Source of the DNA: Colletotrichum lupini
Taxonomy: Eukaryota > Ascomycota > Sordariomycetes > Glomerellales > Glomerellaceae
NCBI RefSeq assembly: GCF_023278565.1
Contig: NC_064678.1
Location: 3,038,001 to 3,102,000, forward strand
DNA length: 64,000 nucleotides
Direction: 5' to 3'
Shown here: positions 11,601 to 25,000 of the stretch, in pieces
Numbering within the stretch: the first letter of the stretch is position 1
Layout: the number at the start of each line of letters is the position of its first letter
Notes under the pieces: model-generated
What the model saw: the letters and a program-made list of their open reading frames with translations, nothing else
Told to the model about the DNA's origin: nothing
The model's database searches: none
Translations under genes and position numbers: made by a program

Positions 11601-13140
11601 ATCGTGTATCTTGATTTCGTGATCCTGATGTTCATCTGAGGTGGTATCTTCTCGTACCATCTTCAAGGTGCCTGGAAACGTCTCCATCACTGGGAAGTTG
11701 TCGCTAAACCAGAACGCATAATACGGATGTTGGATGGAGACAAGAATTGAGACTACTAGAATATAATGCGACTCTCTGTAGGTATATCGGATTAGCTCCG
11801 TGGAGAGATTCCTCGAACCCCGACTACGCCACTTGGATGGATAGGAAATTATAACGCCCCTCTTCTTCTTCTATAGCTTCGTGAACAAGAATGCTGAACT
11901 GCTGTATTGCGTCTACGCGACTGGTAACATGCAAATCCAGGCAACACTTCCCCGTAGCTTCGATGTTACAGCACTAAGATCAGAACGACGCTCGCGAGTG
12001 TGACGTGGGGGGTTGGAAGCGGTGGGATGCCAATTGCTACCATGTCCATTCTGCCTGTGCAGCAAAGCTGTCTCTAGCCTCCTCTCCTCTCCTCCCCTCC
12101 AAGCTCGTATCTCCAGTATGACTCTCTCTTCCTCTCTGATCTCCAAACCAAGGTAGTAACACTCATCCCTCTCTCTCGATGGAATGAGATCGGAAGGGGT
12201 GGGCAGGGTAGCTTTCTTTCACTTTACCACAATAAACATCTGAATGGTCCCATCCCATTAAATCTCGGCAGTTGAGGGCCTTGGCAGGGCCAAAGAAAAA
12301 CAAAAGTATATCGGAAACATGGGAAGAACGTGGCTAAACGGATCCCTGATCATCTCCCGGAAAAAAAGTTGCGCAGTACGGCATGCTATCATTCATGTCA
12401 TTGTGCCTGTTTGTTTTTGCAATCCATTGGGCGGGTTGGTTAGTCGTGCGTTCGCGGCTGAAAGGCGGTTTGTTTTTCTTATTCTTGTCTCGTTTCTTTT
12501 TCTATCCCGTCCTTCCATCTCCATGTGCCCCCCTTCCTCCGCGGGCCGTTGTACACGGGCACAGCCGAGCGATGCTTATGCTAGGTCAAGGGGTTGGGCT
12601 CCATTATGTTTTGGCAGCTGGTAGCGCTCAATCTTGATATCGTGTTTCGTATTGAGATGTTGGGCTTGAGAAGGGGGAAAGGGTCCTCTTGATCCCCCCT
12701 TTGAACCGAAAGGAAATTGGAGGATGTCAAATTATTACGTTGTTCGAAATATCAGCCGGCAACGCACACGGTGTTGACAAAGTTGGGAAGACGAGATTGT
12801 GATAATCTGGATGCGAAAGTAAGACAGATTAGATGTGTAACTCTGTTGTTATGCCGCCAAATGGTCTTGGAAGTCTTCTAGCGCGCTTTCTGGTGTTTCG
12901 AGGCCTCTGCTTCCGGCACGAGTTAATCATCCCAAGGCCGTCCGGTGATATGTAGCACCGACTTCAACGTCAGCTCCAAGCACCCCCCTGGGCCGGGGAG
13001 AATAAGACTCGTTACCGGGTGATGGCTTTTGGGTCTAGGGGAGTGCCATTTCGCCGCGCGTGTTTCAAGATAGCGACCCTGAGCTCGTGGCTGCGATTCC
13101 CTCCGCGCCTCGTGTGATGACTGACGGAGTCAACGCACCC

Positions 13141-13159
13141 AGGCAGGCAGGCAGGCAGG
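13141..13159. repeat. AGGC tetranucleotide repeat
   Basis: Between four and five AGGC units in a non-coding stretch. Simple repeat. Confidence 0.75.
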
Positions 13160-16100
13160 GGCCGCAGGGCAGAGTTGCAGCACTTCTGATAGACGCAGCC
13201 CCGTACTTCTTTGGGACACTCAGTCTAAGCTGTGCCGTGAGCCGCGGTAGACTCACACTTTGGAAAAGGGTTTGAAACCAAACGATCTTGTAGCCACCGC
13301 TAGCTGAACGATGGGCATTGAACTGGGCTGGGAGGCCGTCCCAGACTTTCGTCTCCTAATGCCTCCAGACCCCCACCCTCGTGAACTTCACCGTAGACAC
13401 GTCACACTGCTGTGCATATGGATCATAAGGACGGCGACCATGTCGGCTTGTCCATAGAGTTTGTCAGTTTCTCGAACATCTGTTTCCCGAGGCCTAGTGT
13501 GATTGGGTTGACCGTCTCCTGCCGACGTCTGGCAATGGAGATATATTTGGATCACGACAAGTGAATGCCGAGGACACACGAAAGGGCGGGGAGTTGTCCG
13601 ATTGGATGGCTTCAATTTCCACGTCGTGTTTGCTTTCTATCCGGGCGTGGGGGACAGACAGCGGGAATCGAGGCGTCTCGTTGCCCTTATCCATACAGTG
13701 TGACGGCATAGACAAAGCTGTAGACAGCCTATTCTTTGTGTCATTTGGGAATTTAGGAGGTTACTGTTCTTTATTTAGCCTCACCGAATTAAAGACACGG
13801 CGAGAATAAGACAATTGGTGACAAGACCTGATTTTGGAAATTGTAGTTCTCAAGTTCTTCGATAATATGTTGGCTTCAGAGGTGGAGCGTCTCGAGACGT
13901 CGTTCCGTTCAAGTAGAATGACAGCGGTAGAAAAATGGTAAATAATGAAATTGTTGGCCAAGAATTCAATTTCGTGAGTTCTGGCTGTATCAACTCGAGT
14001 TCAACCTCCTCCGGCTTATGGTCGTTGAATGCTCAAACACTGACCTGGACATGAGTGCTTCAGCCCTTGGAGTGACAGCGAACCCATCCTCAATTGTGAC
14101 GAAGGCCGAGGGGAAAAAGCAACTTGACACAGGGGACGTGAGGAAAGCAATCAGTTTGTCGGCCGGATGCTGGCCTGATTCGGCCCTGATCATTGGTCCT
14201 CTCAAATGTTGACCGTTGGCTAGAACGGCCAACTCGAAGACCGGGCTTAGAGGACGTCCCACTAGAGAAGTAGATCGTAAGAACGGAGTCTTCATACTCT
14301 TGCCTACCGGAACGGCAAAGACTGCCGAAGACGGGATTGCAAAGACCGAATGAGCCCCGGATAAAAGCTGGGCCAATGCATGTTGAACGGGGCCGTGCTG
14401 CCGCAGCCGGGAACTAACATGGTGCGGCATCAGGCTCGATACTTTGTTTCGGAAAGCAAGAAGCGCGAGAATCTCATGCGAGCGAGCCTCTTGCGGAGTC
14501 CGCCCCGGAAGACTGGATCTGGCACGAGGCTGGTGAGACAGCGGCTCGGCAGAGAGACGGGTTGAGACATGAATGCTTGCATTGTGTATGCTACTCTATG
14601 TCCGTAGCAGGTAGGTCGTTCCATGTACGTACGGCCGAAACCGAAGTTTGTGCTACAAACAGTCTTCGAAGCCGTCATGGAAATAAGATGAATGAACTCT
14701 TCTTACTTGCACAGACTGTCAACCGCTTATATTGGGCGGTCAAACGCAACCACAGTCACAATAGCTTAATGACGTCGAAGCAACTGGTCCGGGCGTCTCG
14801 TCTCGTGATGTTGATGTGCTGCGGAAGCTATTTGGCGAGAACCAAGGCAGACCCTGTTTGCAGGGCGGGCCGCGGTCGCCAGGTCGCGAGAATGGGCCGG
14901 ATGAGCATATGCAACTGTTGCAAGGGAGAGCAAGCATGATGAAAGTTTTTTTCCTTCCCTTTCGTGTCCCCTCTGTCCCGATTCTCTTTACTGAATCAAT
15001 AGAAATCCGACAACCAACCACCACCGAGAGAGGTTCGGGGGTGGCTCGGGCAAGGTGAAAACGGCGGTTTGGAGAAGAGATAGAGGGGTCGAAAGGCCGA
15101 GCGATGGTTGGAGAATGTGGGCGTTAGTCCTTGGTGGGTACCGCCTGGATACCTCCGATTGGGCGAAGCGGCCGGCGCCGAGTGGGGTGTCGTTCCGGTA
15201 CTGCCTTAGCGGCTCCCAATCGTCATCCCATGTCTGGATTCTTCTGTACCTAGGTGATGCCTCAGGCACAAGGAGATCGAGAGTCTGCACTCTGCAGAGA
15301 GTGGCAGACAAGCGCAAGGCACGAACTGTGTAAACGTGGACCTCCCGACCCCAGCCGTTCTGGCAAGCATCACGGCATCTACAGGTTCGGTCAGCACCTT
15401 GCTGGGCGAGGGATCCGACTTGGTGATGAGAGTGAGAGCGGGCGGTTGGTCTGTGAGGTGCATGCATTACTAGTGTCCATTGTGGGCATCGGTGGGCAAC
15501 TTTTTGGGAGCCACATCTGAATTGCCCAGTAGAAATCGGGTCAAGGGCCAGGTTTTCAGCAGTGGCATCAGCGGTGCGAGTCTGCTGCTGCGAGCGAATG
15601 GTCAGCATCGTCAGGCAGAGGTACGGATAGAGGTGGCAGGACTGGTCGCAGGCACGGTTTTCCTTCTCTCTTCTCCGGCACGTGCATGAACGGAAGCACA
15701 CTTGTACGTCTCCAATATGTCGCCTGTACTGCGGAAGTTCGTACGCCGCCGGCTTCGGTTGCCTCAGATGCTTTTGACTCAGATACATCTTGCGGTGACT
15801 GAGACTTCGCTGTTGATGATGCTTGATAACGCGACGTCTAATATACCGTCGGCATGAACTACTAAACCTAGGTCGATAGCTTGGCGGCCAACGAGCTGAC
15901 GGGACCAGGCACATAAGCTGGGGTAGCTACCCTAAGTATCGGTAGAGAACTAGGGTCAGTAGTTTAGATCACATCATCAGGCAATTCATGAAGCGATTTG
16001 TGGTGAAGAGATGGTGCTTTGGAGGGACCAGACTGGCCTGGATCTCGGTCTAGGAAAGGGTTGATCTCTTGACTCTTCCAATCGTTTTCAATGGCATGTT

Positions 16101-17346
16101 TGCCCTGTTATCCTAATTCGAGGTCCAGCTCCGTGTCCAGGCCCGGGACAGCTCCAGTTCCCTCGTCGTCTACTGACCACTAGTCGATTGACCTTGACTA
16201 GGGCGGGTCGCAGACAGATACCAGACCGGGGCAAGCAAGCTATGGTCCAGACGGTTAAGCTTGAGCTGGATTTTTGCGATAGTGTGCGCTCGTAGCTGCA
16301 GCTGCCAGGTATGTCTGGCTGTCCGCAAATACTAGGCAGGCACGACGATTATTGCTCAACTTCCCAGTTAGTGGTCGCATGGACTCTACCGGGGAGTGAA
16401 GCCGCTCGGCGAAGGCAATGAGAAGGTAAACGCCTGGATGACCTAGTATACCACTTGGAGTCACGAAATAAAAGCATCGTGCTCAGTGTCCAGCTTGTAC
16501 GGTGTATCGAATGAAATGCGAGAGGGCAAGAACCCCCCTTGACGAACATGTATCGGAAGAAATGGAAGAGACGCAGATGCAGATGCAAAGTCTGCCCTTG
16601 GAAAGCTGACCAAAATTGGACCAGGTATATTCGTATCGGTGTCGACCGTTCGGACGGGATAGCCTCCGCCACGACGGTGTACCCACCTCATTCGCGAGGA
16701 AAAGAACGAACGGTGGCATATGTCTGCCTCGGTCAACTGGGGTGAGACCAACTTTGTTTCTGCGTGCCACAATAAGTCCGTGTTGACTTTCGAAGATAGC
16801 ACTGGATAAGATAGAACAAGACGAGTAAATTCAGGGCGAAGGACAAACAACTGTGGATATGTCACAGTTTCCGTTAGTAAAGAAGTGGTGAACGATCATC
16901 GAAGATACCTACGGCACTTAAAAAACTAGAGAAAAAAGCTGCTCTCTGGCGTGTCTGGCCCGCGAGTGTAGCATGTGTGGGTGGGCGGGACTGAGCGGGA
17001 AGATGGGCTGCTGCGTCAGCGCGGGATGTCAATTGGACCCAATGGAAGACCAGCCGGTTCGTTCTTGAGGACAGCCGCGCTAATGTTGGAAGGAGGAAAC
17101 ATGCAGCTCGCAACCCGCAGCTGCAATCGGAGCCCAAGCCGGCGTGGTGTCGTTGTAGTCCTGACCAGGCAAACGTCACCTTGCACAGCGCAGGGAACCC
17201 CGTGGGCCGTACCCCTAGCTTGACTCTCGAGAGCTTCTCTCCATTAACATGGTATCCGTAAGTTAGGTAGGAATCTGACCGCGGCGAATGGAGGGTAGGG
17301 CGGCAGTGGGCGGTTGGCTGTTGGCATGAGTCCCTGTATCCGCCGA

Positions 17347-17374
17347 GTCCTCGTCCTCGTCCTCGTCCTTGTCC
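17347..17374. repeat. TCGTCC hexanucleotide repeat
   Basis: Four to five copies of a TCGTCC unit, the last slightly diverged. The minus strand reads as GAC/GAG codons, but no real gene frame is seen around it. Confidence 0.75.
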
Positions 17375-18300
17375 CCGTCATCCCTCGTCCACAACATACG
17401 GGTGCGAAAAGGGTAAATGCACCCATCCGCTGCTGAGCCTCGCCGTATTCTGTGTCGCGGGGTTTGCTCGCCCAGGGCCGGCGCGGCTGGGGCTCCATCT
17501 CCATAGCCGTCTGTGTTCCATAACAACGTCCAGATTGAAGGCGGGCTCGCAGCCTCGCTCTTGATTCAAGAACCTAGTGGTAGGTAGGATCTGCGTACAT
17601 GGACCGTCGGCAGCTTGGAGACGCTTGTTGTGGCTGGAGCAGATGCTTGGTAATTACCTAGTACCTTGCCTCATGGAATTGTTTCTGCTCCAGCGTCATC
17701 GGGTACATCAGCCACATGGCTTGTCGGCGGCCGTCCGATTGATGGTTTGTGGTTTGTGGTTTACGATTTGCCGTCATGGTTTCAAGCTGGCCAAAAATTC
17801 AACGCATACGTCTTGTTATCAATCTGTGACGTGATGTCGGGTACTGTGTACCTTCTTATTGGGGTGAAGTGCGTGCTTGGAGCAACTTGCCAGAAACGGT
17901 GTGCGTGATACAAAACCGCAGGAACGATAGGTCAGGTAAAGTAGGTACCTTCTGTGCTTCCTCGTCCGTAGCTCCTGAACAGTGGAATGCTGGTTCCTTC
18001 CATTTTTCATGATCAAGGTTGGGGTACGGAGGAGGCATACCAGATACCTGTACGGAGTACGTACTCAATACTGGGGGCTGCCATTGCAGCCTGTCTGCAT
18101 TTTGCCTGCATCCTGAGGTGTTATTCACAAGCAACCTGTTCCTTCTTTCCAAATGGGATGCAACCAGGAACTACTCGCTACCTGCCGCGATTGAACTCGG
18201 CGAATCAGAAAATTTGTCCATCATGAAGGGGGAGGGGGGTAGGTGGAAAAAGGAAGGCACCACATCACCAGACACATACTGCGTAGGTAAAGCAACTGAC

Positions 18301-21207
18301 AATTGCATTGATATCCATCTCTGGCATCATGATCAGAGAATCACGAGAAGAAGAAAGGCATGCTGCATTCACACAGCCAGTAGAGTTGCCCAAACAATGC
18401 CTGATGAATCTATCTCGCTTCACCCTCCCAGGTAATTGTTGTGGTTGTTGTTATTGTTGCTATTTTGAACGAGGCAGTTGCAACTTGCTACCCAAGTTAC
18501 CTTTGTTTGTTATATCAGGTGCGGATACGTCGCCGCATTCCATCCATCGCTTTCGTGCGCGCTCTTTTTTTTTTGGTCCCCCGCTGCATACCTATCCGTT
18601 CAAATCGTTTCTGACATTCGTACCTACCTTACCTCACCTTACTCACCTTCTCACCTCAAATCCTATTTGTACGTGGTTCCTTCAAACGACATCCCAAACC
18701 GGCCAAGGCTGTACATTGCCCACTGTTCCGCCGCCGCTCCTCGGGTTAAGAATTGAAATCTTTTTGCCCGCTGATTCATTCCTTTTCCCCCTCACCACGT
18801 CTTTAGACAGAAACACTAACGGTATGTTTACGCATCCATCTCACCTTTGCAATCCCTCCACATCCCCCTCGTGTGCTGGACCGAGCGCATACTAGACAGC
18901 GTCTTGCTGGTCTTCCGTCGCCGGCTTCATCCTTGATCATTGCCCCTCCTACCCCGTTGATTGCCCTGCTGCCTCGCCTTCCCCCCTCCAGTCGTCCATA
19001 CAGCTCAATCCACTTTCGTCAGCGCCTTCTCCTCAATCGGCCCAGCCTATCCCTTCGCCAATCTGTGGTTACTGGTCACTACTGCGTACACTAATTGTGT
19101 ACGGAGTACAGAGTCCCGTGTGGTCTATCCATATCCTATCGTCGGATACTGGAATTTCCTTACTGCAAGTCGAGGCATCATTGGAACAGGGAAAAGGGGC
19201 GAGAGAAAGGCATCTTCATATCTCAACACTGGGATAGCTCGTGATACTGACTTGGAGCTAACTTGGAGGTTTGTCCAGTCGCTGTCATTTGATTCGCTTG
19301 AATCAGCATTCTCCAACTCCGACCGACGTCTCACGACGAACCGAGCCGACCAGAGCTTGCCCTTGTCCGCATCTCGGAGGGACGACAACGCTACCGGCAT
19401 ACCGTGACAATCGCCAATCCATCATCCACGCCATATCCCGACCCTCGTCTTGCGCATTGCGGATTGCGGCTTGCCTCAATATCCCCATATCCTTACCTGG
19501 GCCTACCTTACCACGCGCAAGGAACCAACCGCGACTAAACGATTCATCGAGGTCGAACCACTGCTGCGTACGCTACGGTATTGCGATAGCGTACGAATAC
19601 ACTACTGCGTGGTCTATCAACCTCGCACCACACACCAACAAAGGTACGTTCTCCGAAGTGACGCCAGCACCAATAATCCAGGTACCCTGCCCTGTCCTGC
19701 CTTGCCTTGCCTTACCTCACCTCACCTTACTGCATGCGTACGCTACGCAGTAGGTACTACGCTCCCTCGAGAGTACGTACCGTATCGCACCGCATAGCAC
19801 CGCAACCCTCGCCTGCTTCTGTCTGCTGCTTTGCGCCGCTGGTGCTGTTGCCGCTGCCGCTGCCGCCGTCGACGCTGTTACCAACAAACCCCAACCAGCC
19901 GGTGGAATTGGAACTGCTTGCTGTGGCTCGCTCGCTCGCTCGTCTCCAACCCGTCCCTACACCCCTGTCCCCTTGTCGACCCCCTCCCACTCCCACTCCC
20001 ACTCTCGCTGCCACTCAGTCCCCTTCCCCGTCCCATCCCGGCCAACCCAAGTTACGGCGGATACAGAGCTGGGTGGCTCGGGTTGGCGCGTGGAGGTAAC
20101 GAGGGTTGACAGCCTCTCAGGAGAAGGGCGGGCTAGCCAACAGTCGGCTGTGCGCCTCCGCTCCGCTTCGCCTTTATCCCGGTATCATCCTTCTCCCTAA
20201 CCCAAGCATCTAACACAAGCCCAGGTCCCAAGCTAGACCCGCCAGTCCAGTCAGTGTCTGTCATTTCTCCACACCTTTTGCCCATCCAAGAAGACGAAGA
20301 AGACGACAAGACGAGACGAGACGAGACGAAGGAAAGAAAGAGAAAAGCAAGCCAAACAAGCCCGAGGGTCAGACAGGAGGTCATACGGCCTGTGTGCGCG
20401 CAATCGTCCTGTACTCGTACATACACATACCTAAGCTGCCCGCACCGATTCGCATCCGCAACGCGCGACCGTGTGCCATCCTGTCAGTTGCCAGTTGCCG
20501 GCTCAGCCCAGCCTACCTTAGCCCCGGCCAAGCCAAGGCAGAGAGACAGACGAAGAGAAGAGGGTGAGCGAGAGAAAGAGAGAGAAAAAGAGAGCAGGGA
20601 CAGACGGCACCCACCGCGAGCGACCCCTCCCCAGTCACAGTGCTGCGTTGGTGCTTGTTGCTGCCGCCGCTACTGATACTACCGCTGTCGCTGCTGCTAC
20701 GTATTAACTGGCTTGTCGGGTCCAGTCCGGTCGATCCAATCCACCAGTCTGCTGAGGAGAGAGTCCACTGTCCACGTCCAGGGCTCGGGCTCCAAAATCC
20801 AACAAGATTTGGGCTCCTACCTTGCTCCCCAACTTCCTGCGGCCACCACCAGTCCACCACAACCACCACCTTTCGGCCTCCACTAACCTACCACTTGCTG
20901 CCACCAACCTTGCCTACCTTACCTATCCGTACTTACCTACCTGTCTTACCCTTTTTTTTTCTCACCTTGCCTATTCTATCATCGATTCTCGACTGGCGTT
21001 CGTCGTCTTTTCCTCCACCACCACCACCTTCACAATCACCGACGAACCACCACCACCACCACCCACCTCGCGTTCCGCCCCCGCGAATCGCCCCTCTATC
21101 TCTGCTTCGCTTTGACTTTCGCTACTCATCATCAATCGAGCGGCTTTATTCCAACGACAAAGAGTTGACTTCTTTCCATCGTTCTTCGCCTCAGATAGCT
21201 GCCCATC
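18301..21207 (+). promoter_or_regulatory. Probable promoter and long leader region of ras2
   Basis: From about 18.4 kb to the ras2 start the plus strand becomes rich in pyrimidine tracts and CCTTACC/CCTTGCC runs, for example near 18620-18660, 19690-19735 and 20905-20950. It also has short simple repeats (CCCACT units at 19985-20004, GACGA units at 20309-20329). Such CT-rich stretches are common in fungal promoters and 5' leaders. A GTATGT preceded by CTAAC at about 18820 and later AG sites allow a leader intron, but this cannot be settled from sequence. No protein-coding gene is seen. Confidence 0.45.
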
Positions 21208-22093
21208 ATGGCAGGAAAAATGGTGCTGTACAAGTTGGTGGTCCTGGGCGACGGCGGCGTGGGGAAGACCGCTTTGACAATCCAGCTCTGCCTGCAACAC
21301 TTCGTGGAAACAGTAAGTCGCCATTTCTGTTCGTTTTGCTTCGCATCACATCGTCACTTTCTTTTCTTCGGTCGGTCGTCGACTCTCTCTTGACCCCTTC
21401 CCCCAAATCCATCCTTTCCCCGCTGCTATCGCCCCCAAGAGCCGCCCGCTGACCGTGCTTTTCTACCGAAAACAGTACGACCCCACGATCGAAGATTCGT
21501 ACCGCAAGCAAGTTGTCATTGATGGGCAAGCATGCATGTTGGAAGTTCTCGATACTGCCGGCCAAGAAGAGTACACAGCCCTTCGAGATCAATGGATCCG
21601 AGATGGAGAAGGATTCGTTCTCGTCTATAGCATCTCATCACGATCTTCGTTTTCACGGATCAAGCGGTTTCATCATCAGATCCAGCGAGTCAAGGAGTCA
21701 TGTGCATCCTCACCGTCATACCCGGGCTCGCCAATCTCTGCAGCCAGCCCACAAGCGCCTGTACCAATTATGCTGGTCGGCAATAAGAGCGACAGAGTCA
21801 CCGAGAGAGAAGTTTCGACACAAGAAGGACATGCCCTGGCCCGCGAGCTGGGCTGCGAATTCGTCGAGGCCTCGGCCAAGAACTGCATAAACGTCGAGAA
21901 GGCCTTCTATGACGTTGTCAGAATATTGAGGAGGCAGCGACAGGCCGCCTCGAGGCCGCAGCCCGGCGGACGAAGCAGCACTCGGCCTATCAATGGCGAT
22001 GCCGGAGCGAGATACGACGACAAGGAGGGTGGCGACCGCTATCGTCGCAAAGTGGGCAGAAGGGAAGGGAAGAGTAAATGTGTCGTCTTGTGA
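21208..22093 (+). CDS. ras2: Ras-family small GTPase, Ras2/RasB type
   Basis: A membrane-anchored GTP-binding switch. Fungal orthologues (Neurospora ras-2, Aspergillus rasB) act in polarised growth, MAPK signalling and conidiation. Exon 1 is 21208-21312, the intron 21313-21475 (GTAAGT..CAG), exon 2 21476-22093, giving 240 aa. Visible motifs are the P-loop GDGGVGKT (14-21), the effector/switch I region around YDPTIEDSY (36-44), DTAGQEE (61-67), NKSD (138-141) and the ASAK loop. Before NKSD there is a Ser/Pro-rich insertion of roughly 20 residues, typical of this subfamily and absent from Ras1. The C-terminus is basic and ends in the CaaX box CVVL, where the final Leu favours geranylgeranylation. 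The start is the ATG in CATCATGGC. The first exon matches the family N-terminus MAGKM. The gene has no near neighbour on either side. Confidence 0.95.
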
Positions 22094-25000
22094 GCTCGTC
22101 CGCAACCTCGACTTTTTATTCTCCCCCCTTTTTATCGACGGACTTGTTCGGATCCACGGCAACACCCCCGATCTATTCGATTCGCAAATCCGACGGGCCC
22201 ACTGCCGCGAGGCAAAAGCATTTTCCACGTCACGACTTGATGATTGCCAGCATTAGAGAAGCGCTGGCAAAGGCTTTCACAGCCACGATTATTGGACGTA
22301 CGAGATCTCGAGTTCTGCTTTGAAGACGATTCGGACATTTTCCCCCATGTCACGGATGAACAACCAGCTCCTCATTGGGCGAACGGCGCACGAAAAGAGA
22401 GAGGCATATTCTGGGGCGTAGGTTTCTTGAGATTCAATCAAACCTTTGGGCAGACTGGGAGTTCATAATTTTTTTGTTCTTTCCAAACAACACATGAGGG
22501 CAAGCTGGCGGTGTTATAGGAGTCTTTCTTACAGACCTTTTTTTTGACGTCTAGTTGGTCGCAAAAGAAAATGATGCCATGTATCTGCACACTTCCACTC
22601 CCGGATTGTTCATATGTTTGTGGTTTGGATTCCTCACATGGACCATTCATATCCACGCACGCGAGCTGAGAAGGAGGTCTGCTTGGAGAAGGAGAGGCTG
22701 AAGGGCTGTGGCAGATGGGAGGAAGCCCTAATCTGTGTATACCGATACAACACTTGTTTTCCTAGCTGCAGCACGTGGCTGGAAGTAGTCACTTTGGGGA
22801 GATAGCCACAAGGAGGTATCAACTCTCTGTCGGACGTAGATAGACATCCGGGATAGGCCTACTTGTTCCTCACTAAATCTACATCATCCGCTCATCCATC
22901 CTTGATTTTCCGATCATCTTCCGCCCGATGCTTGATTTGCCGTGACGGCACGCCTTACCGGGAAACTTTACCACAAATGGGCGTTGCTATTGACGAAAGA
23001 GGGTTGCTTGATGGGAGCGAAAATCATGTATGTATCGGGAAAAGCTAGCGTTGTATCTCGGAAACTATGTTGCTTTCCCCCCCCTTCCTTCCTGGACAGG
23101 TCTTTGGGGGGAGAGGAAGTTGGAGAGAGTGTCTTGGAGGGGGAGCGGAGGATTCATGAAGAGCAATGGTAGTGTACACACAGTAAGGCAAGGGAGAGAG
23201 GAGAGGAGGACGGACCGCTCTGGGCGCAAGACGTGCGCGCGTCTCGCCTTCTCTGCCCGCCGTACCCCGCGATTTCCGCTCCCTCGGGACTTTATTCTTG
23301 GATGACGGATGGGAGGGGAAGGGGGGAGGGGGGTGTGAGTTGTAGGAAAGTCGGACTTTTTTTTTGGCAACGGTTTTTTGTTTTGCACCTTCAAGGGCAG
23401 GCAAGGTAAAGGTCACTCACTCACTGTAAGGGAGGGGTGGCGAAGAAGCCAAGAAGGATAGGAGAGGGCATCAGCGCATCTACGGCAGCACGTCCCGGCA
23501 ATGAGGAAGGGTGGATGGTTAAGTGAAGCATAAGACTGTAGATGCGGAGGAGACGGGGAAAGCTAACGAGAGAGAGACGGGGTTTTGGGAGATGGAAATG
23601 CCGCCTTCTTTTTTTCATCAAGGGACGGGCGTGACGGGGCCGTATATGTTCCCGCATTCTCTCTAGACTATTGAGATTGGTGGTTTAAGAAACACTTACC
23701 GTTTGCGAAAGCCGGGTTCTCGGAGTTTGAGTGGGCAGAGAGGGGAGACGCCCGAATAGAGATATTACCTCGTCAAAGGGAATCTTTGTATATGTGTGTT
23801 GTGAATTTACGTTGAGGTGTTTGGACGGCTTGGCGGTCTTTAGCTCCTCTCCGAGGTTTGTAAGGTATCCAAAGTTTGCTTGCCCTTTTACCACTGTCTG
23901 ATACCTAGCTAGCTTCTTTGAATCCTCTTGCAGTGAGTATGGTAAAGAGGGGGGGAGAGGGGAGGGTGGTGCCTTTCTCCGGCATGGACGGGCGACGGAA
24001 AGGGGAGGAAGGGTTCAGGGTTTGGGGAAGGATACGGGAGGAAGGGGGGGAACAAAGGTTGCTATTCGTACCTTAATGGTATATGTTGGGATGGGGGAGC
24101 AGGGTAAGCGAGAGGGGATTCTGGGATCGGGGGGTTCTAGACCGATCCGCGTTGAAATGCTTCAGTCTATTAGATTCTATCTCGCGGTTATCCATATTGA
24201 CAGGCTTGTTCTGTGCTCTGTACTACTTTTTCTCTGCTCTTTCTCAGCTAAGTTTGGAGACCGATAATCAATCGAGAGGCGTAAAGAAGTGTAGCCGGAA
24301 GAAGGAAAGAGGTGACGAAGACTGATCCAAAGCTCCGGTTCGATTGACATTTATCTAATCATCGGGGGGAACGTTTCGTTTCTTTGCTTTTCCGCGATGG
24401 GATTCCATAAGCAAACAAGAGCAGGATTCAGATACGAAAGAAGAAAAGGCTCGTGGGATGTAGTAGCTTCGGACTTTGGGCCGTCTCCGCGCAATGGAGG
24501 CATCGAAACAGGAGAAAAGCCGCACTCGAGCTAGCCTTTGTGTTTCTTTTGTTGGGCGATGATAAAGGCATTGTTCAACGCGCCCCGTTCAAGGTGGGCT
24601 TTTATCTCCCCGGATGTTCTTGTTTCGGAGACGGGGAGAAGGAGGATATAATAGATACCTGCCAGGTACGGGCACATGCTTTTTTCTACTCTCCCCTTAT
24701 GTGTTTCCAGTGGCGTTTAATAGCACGTTTATCTTTTTACTAGCTTGAACGACCGAACGGTTCATGTGAAGTGGGTGGGTGAAGAGATGTTCTCTGGAGG
24801 CAAAGTTCTGTCTGGATGTCTGTCGCGGGGAGAGAGGTCCAAGGCGAAGTTGTTCAATTCATGTGGGGTATGGTGTATGCGCACCCATTGCATCTCTCAA
24901 CACACACCATACACATACACAGAGAGAGAAAGAGACCGACTGACGGAACGGACGGACTGTCTCTTCTTTTTTCTTTAGTCAATAGTGGCGCGCGCCGTAG

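Larger units (their letters stand above)
8673..18300. other. Long gene-poor region upstream of ras2
   Basis: Nearly 10 kb in which I find no convincing gene, RNA gene or transposon on either strand. Open frames are short, overlap one another on both strands and lack domains, splice patterns or codon bias. The longest (minus, 14988-15914) is judged fortuitous. Base composition is ordinary rather than AT-rich, so this is not RIP-degraded repeat DNA. It contains short simple repeats at 13141-13159 and 17347-17374. Small-exon genes, lncRNAs or cis-regulatory DNA cannot be excluded. Confidence 0.5.

Noticed and set aside
14988..15914. Minus-strand open frame of 308 codons
   Set aside because: Translation is rich in Arg, Ser, Gln and Pro with no domain, no plausible start context and overlapping frames on the other strand. 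It sits in a region with no other coding signal, so it is most likely fortuitous.
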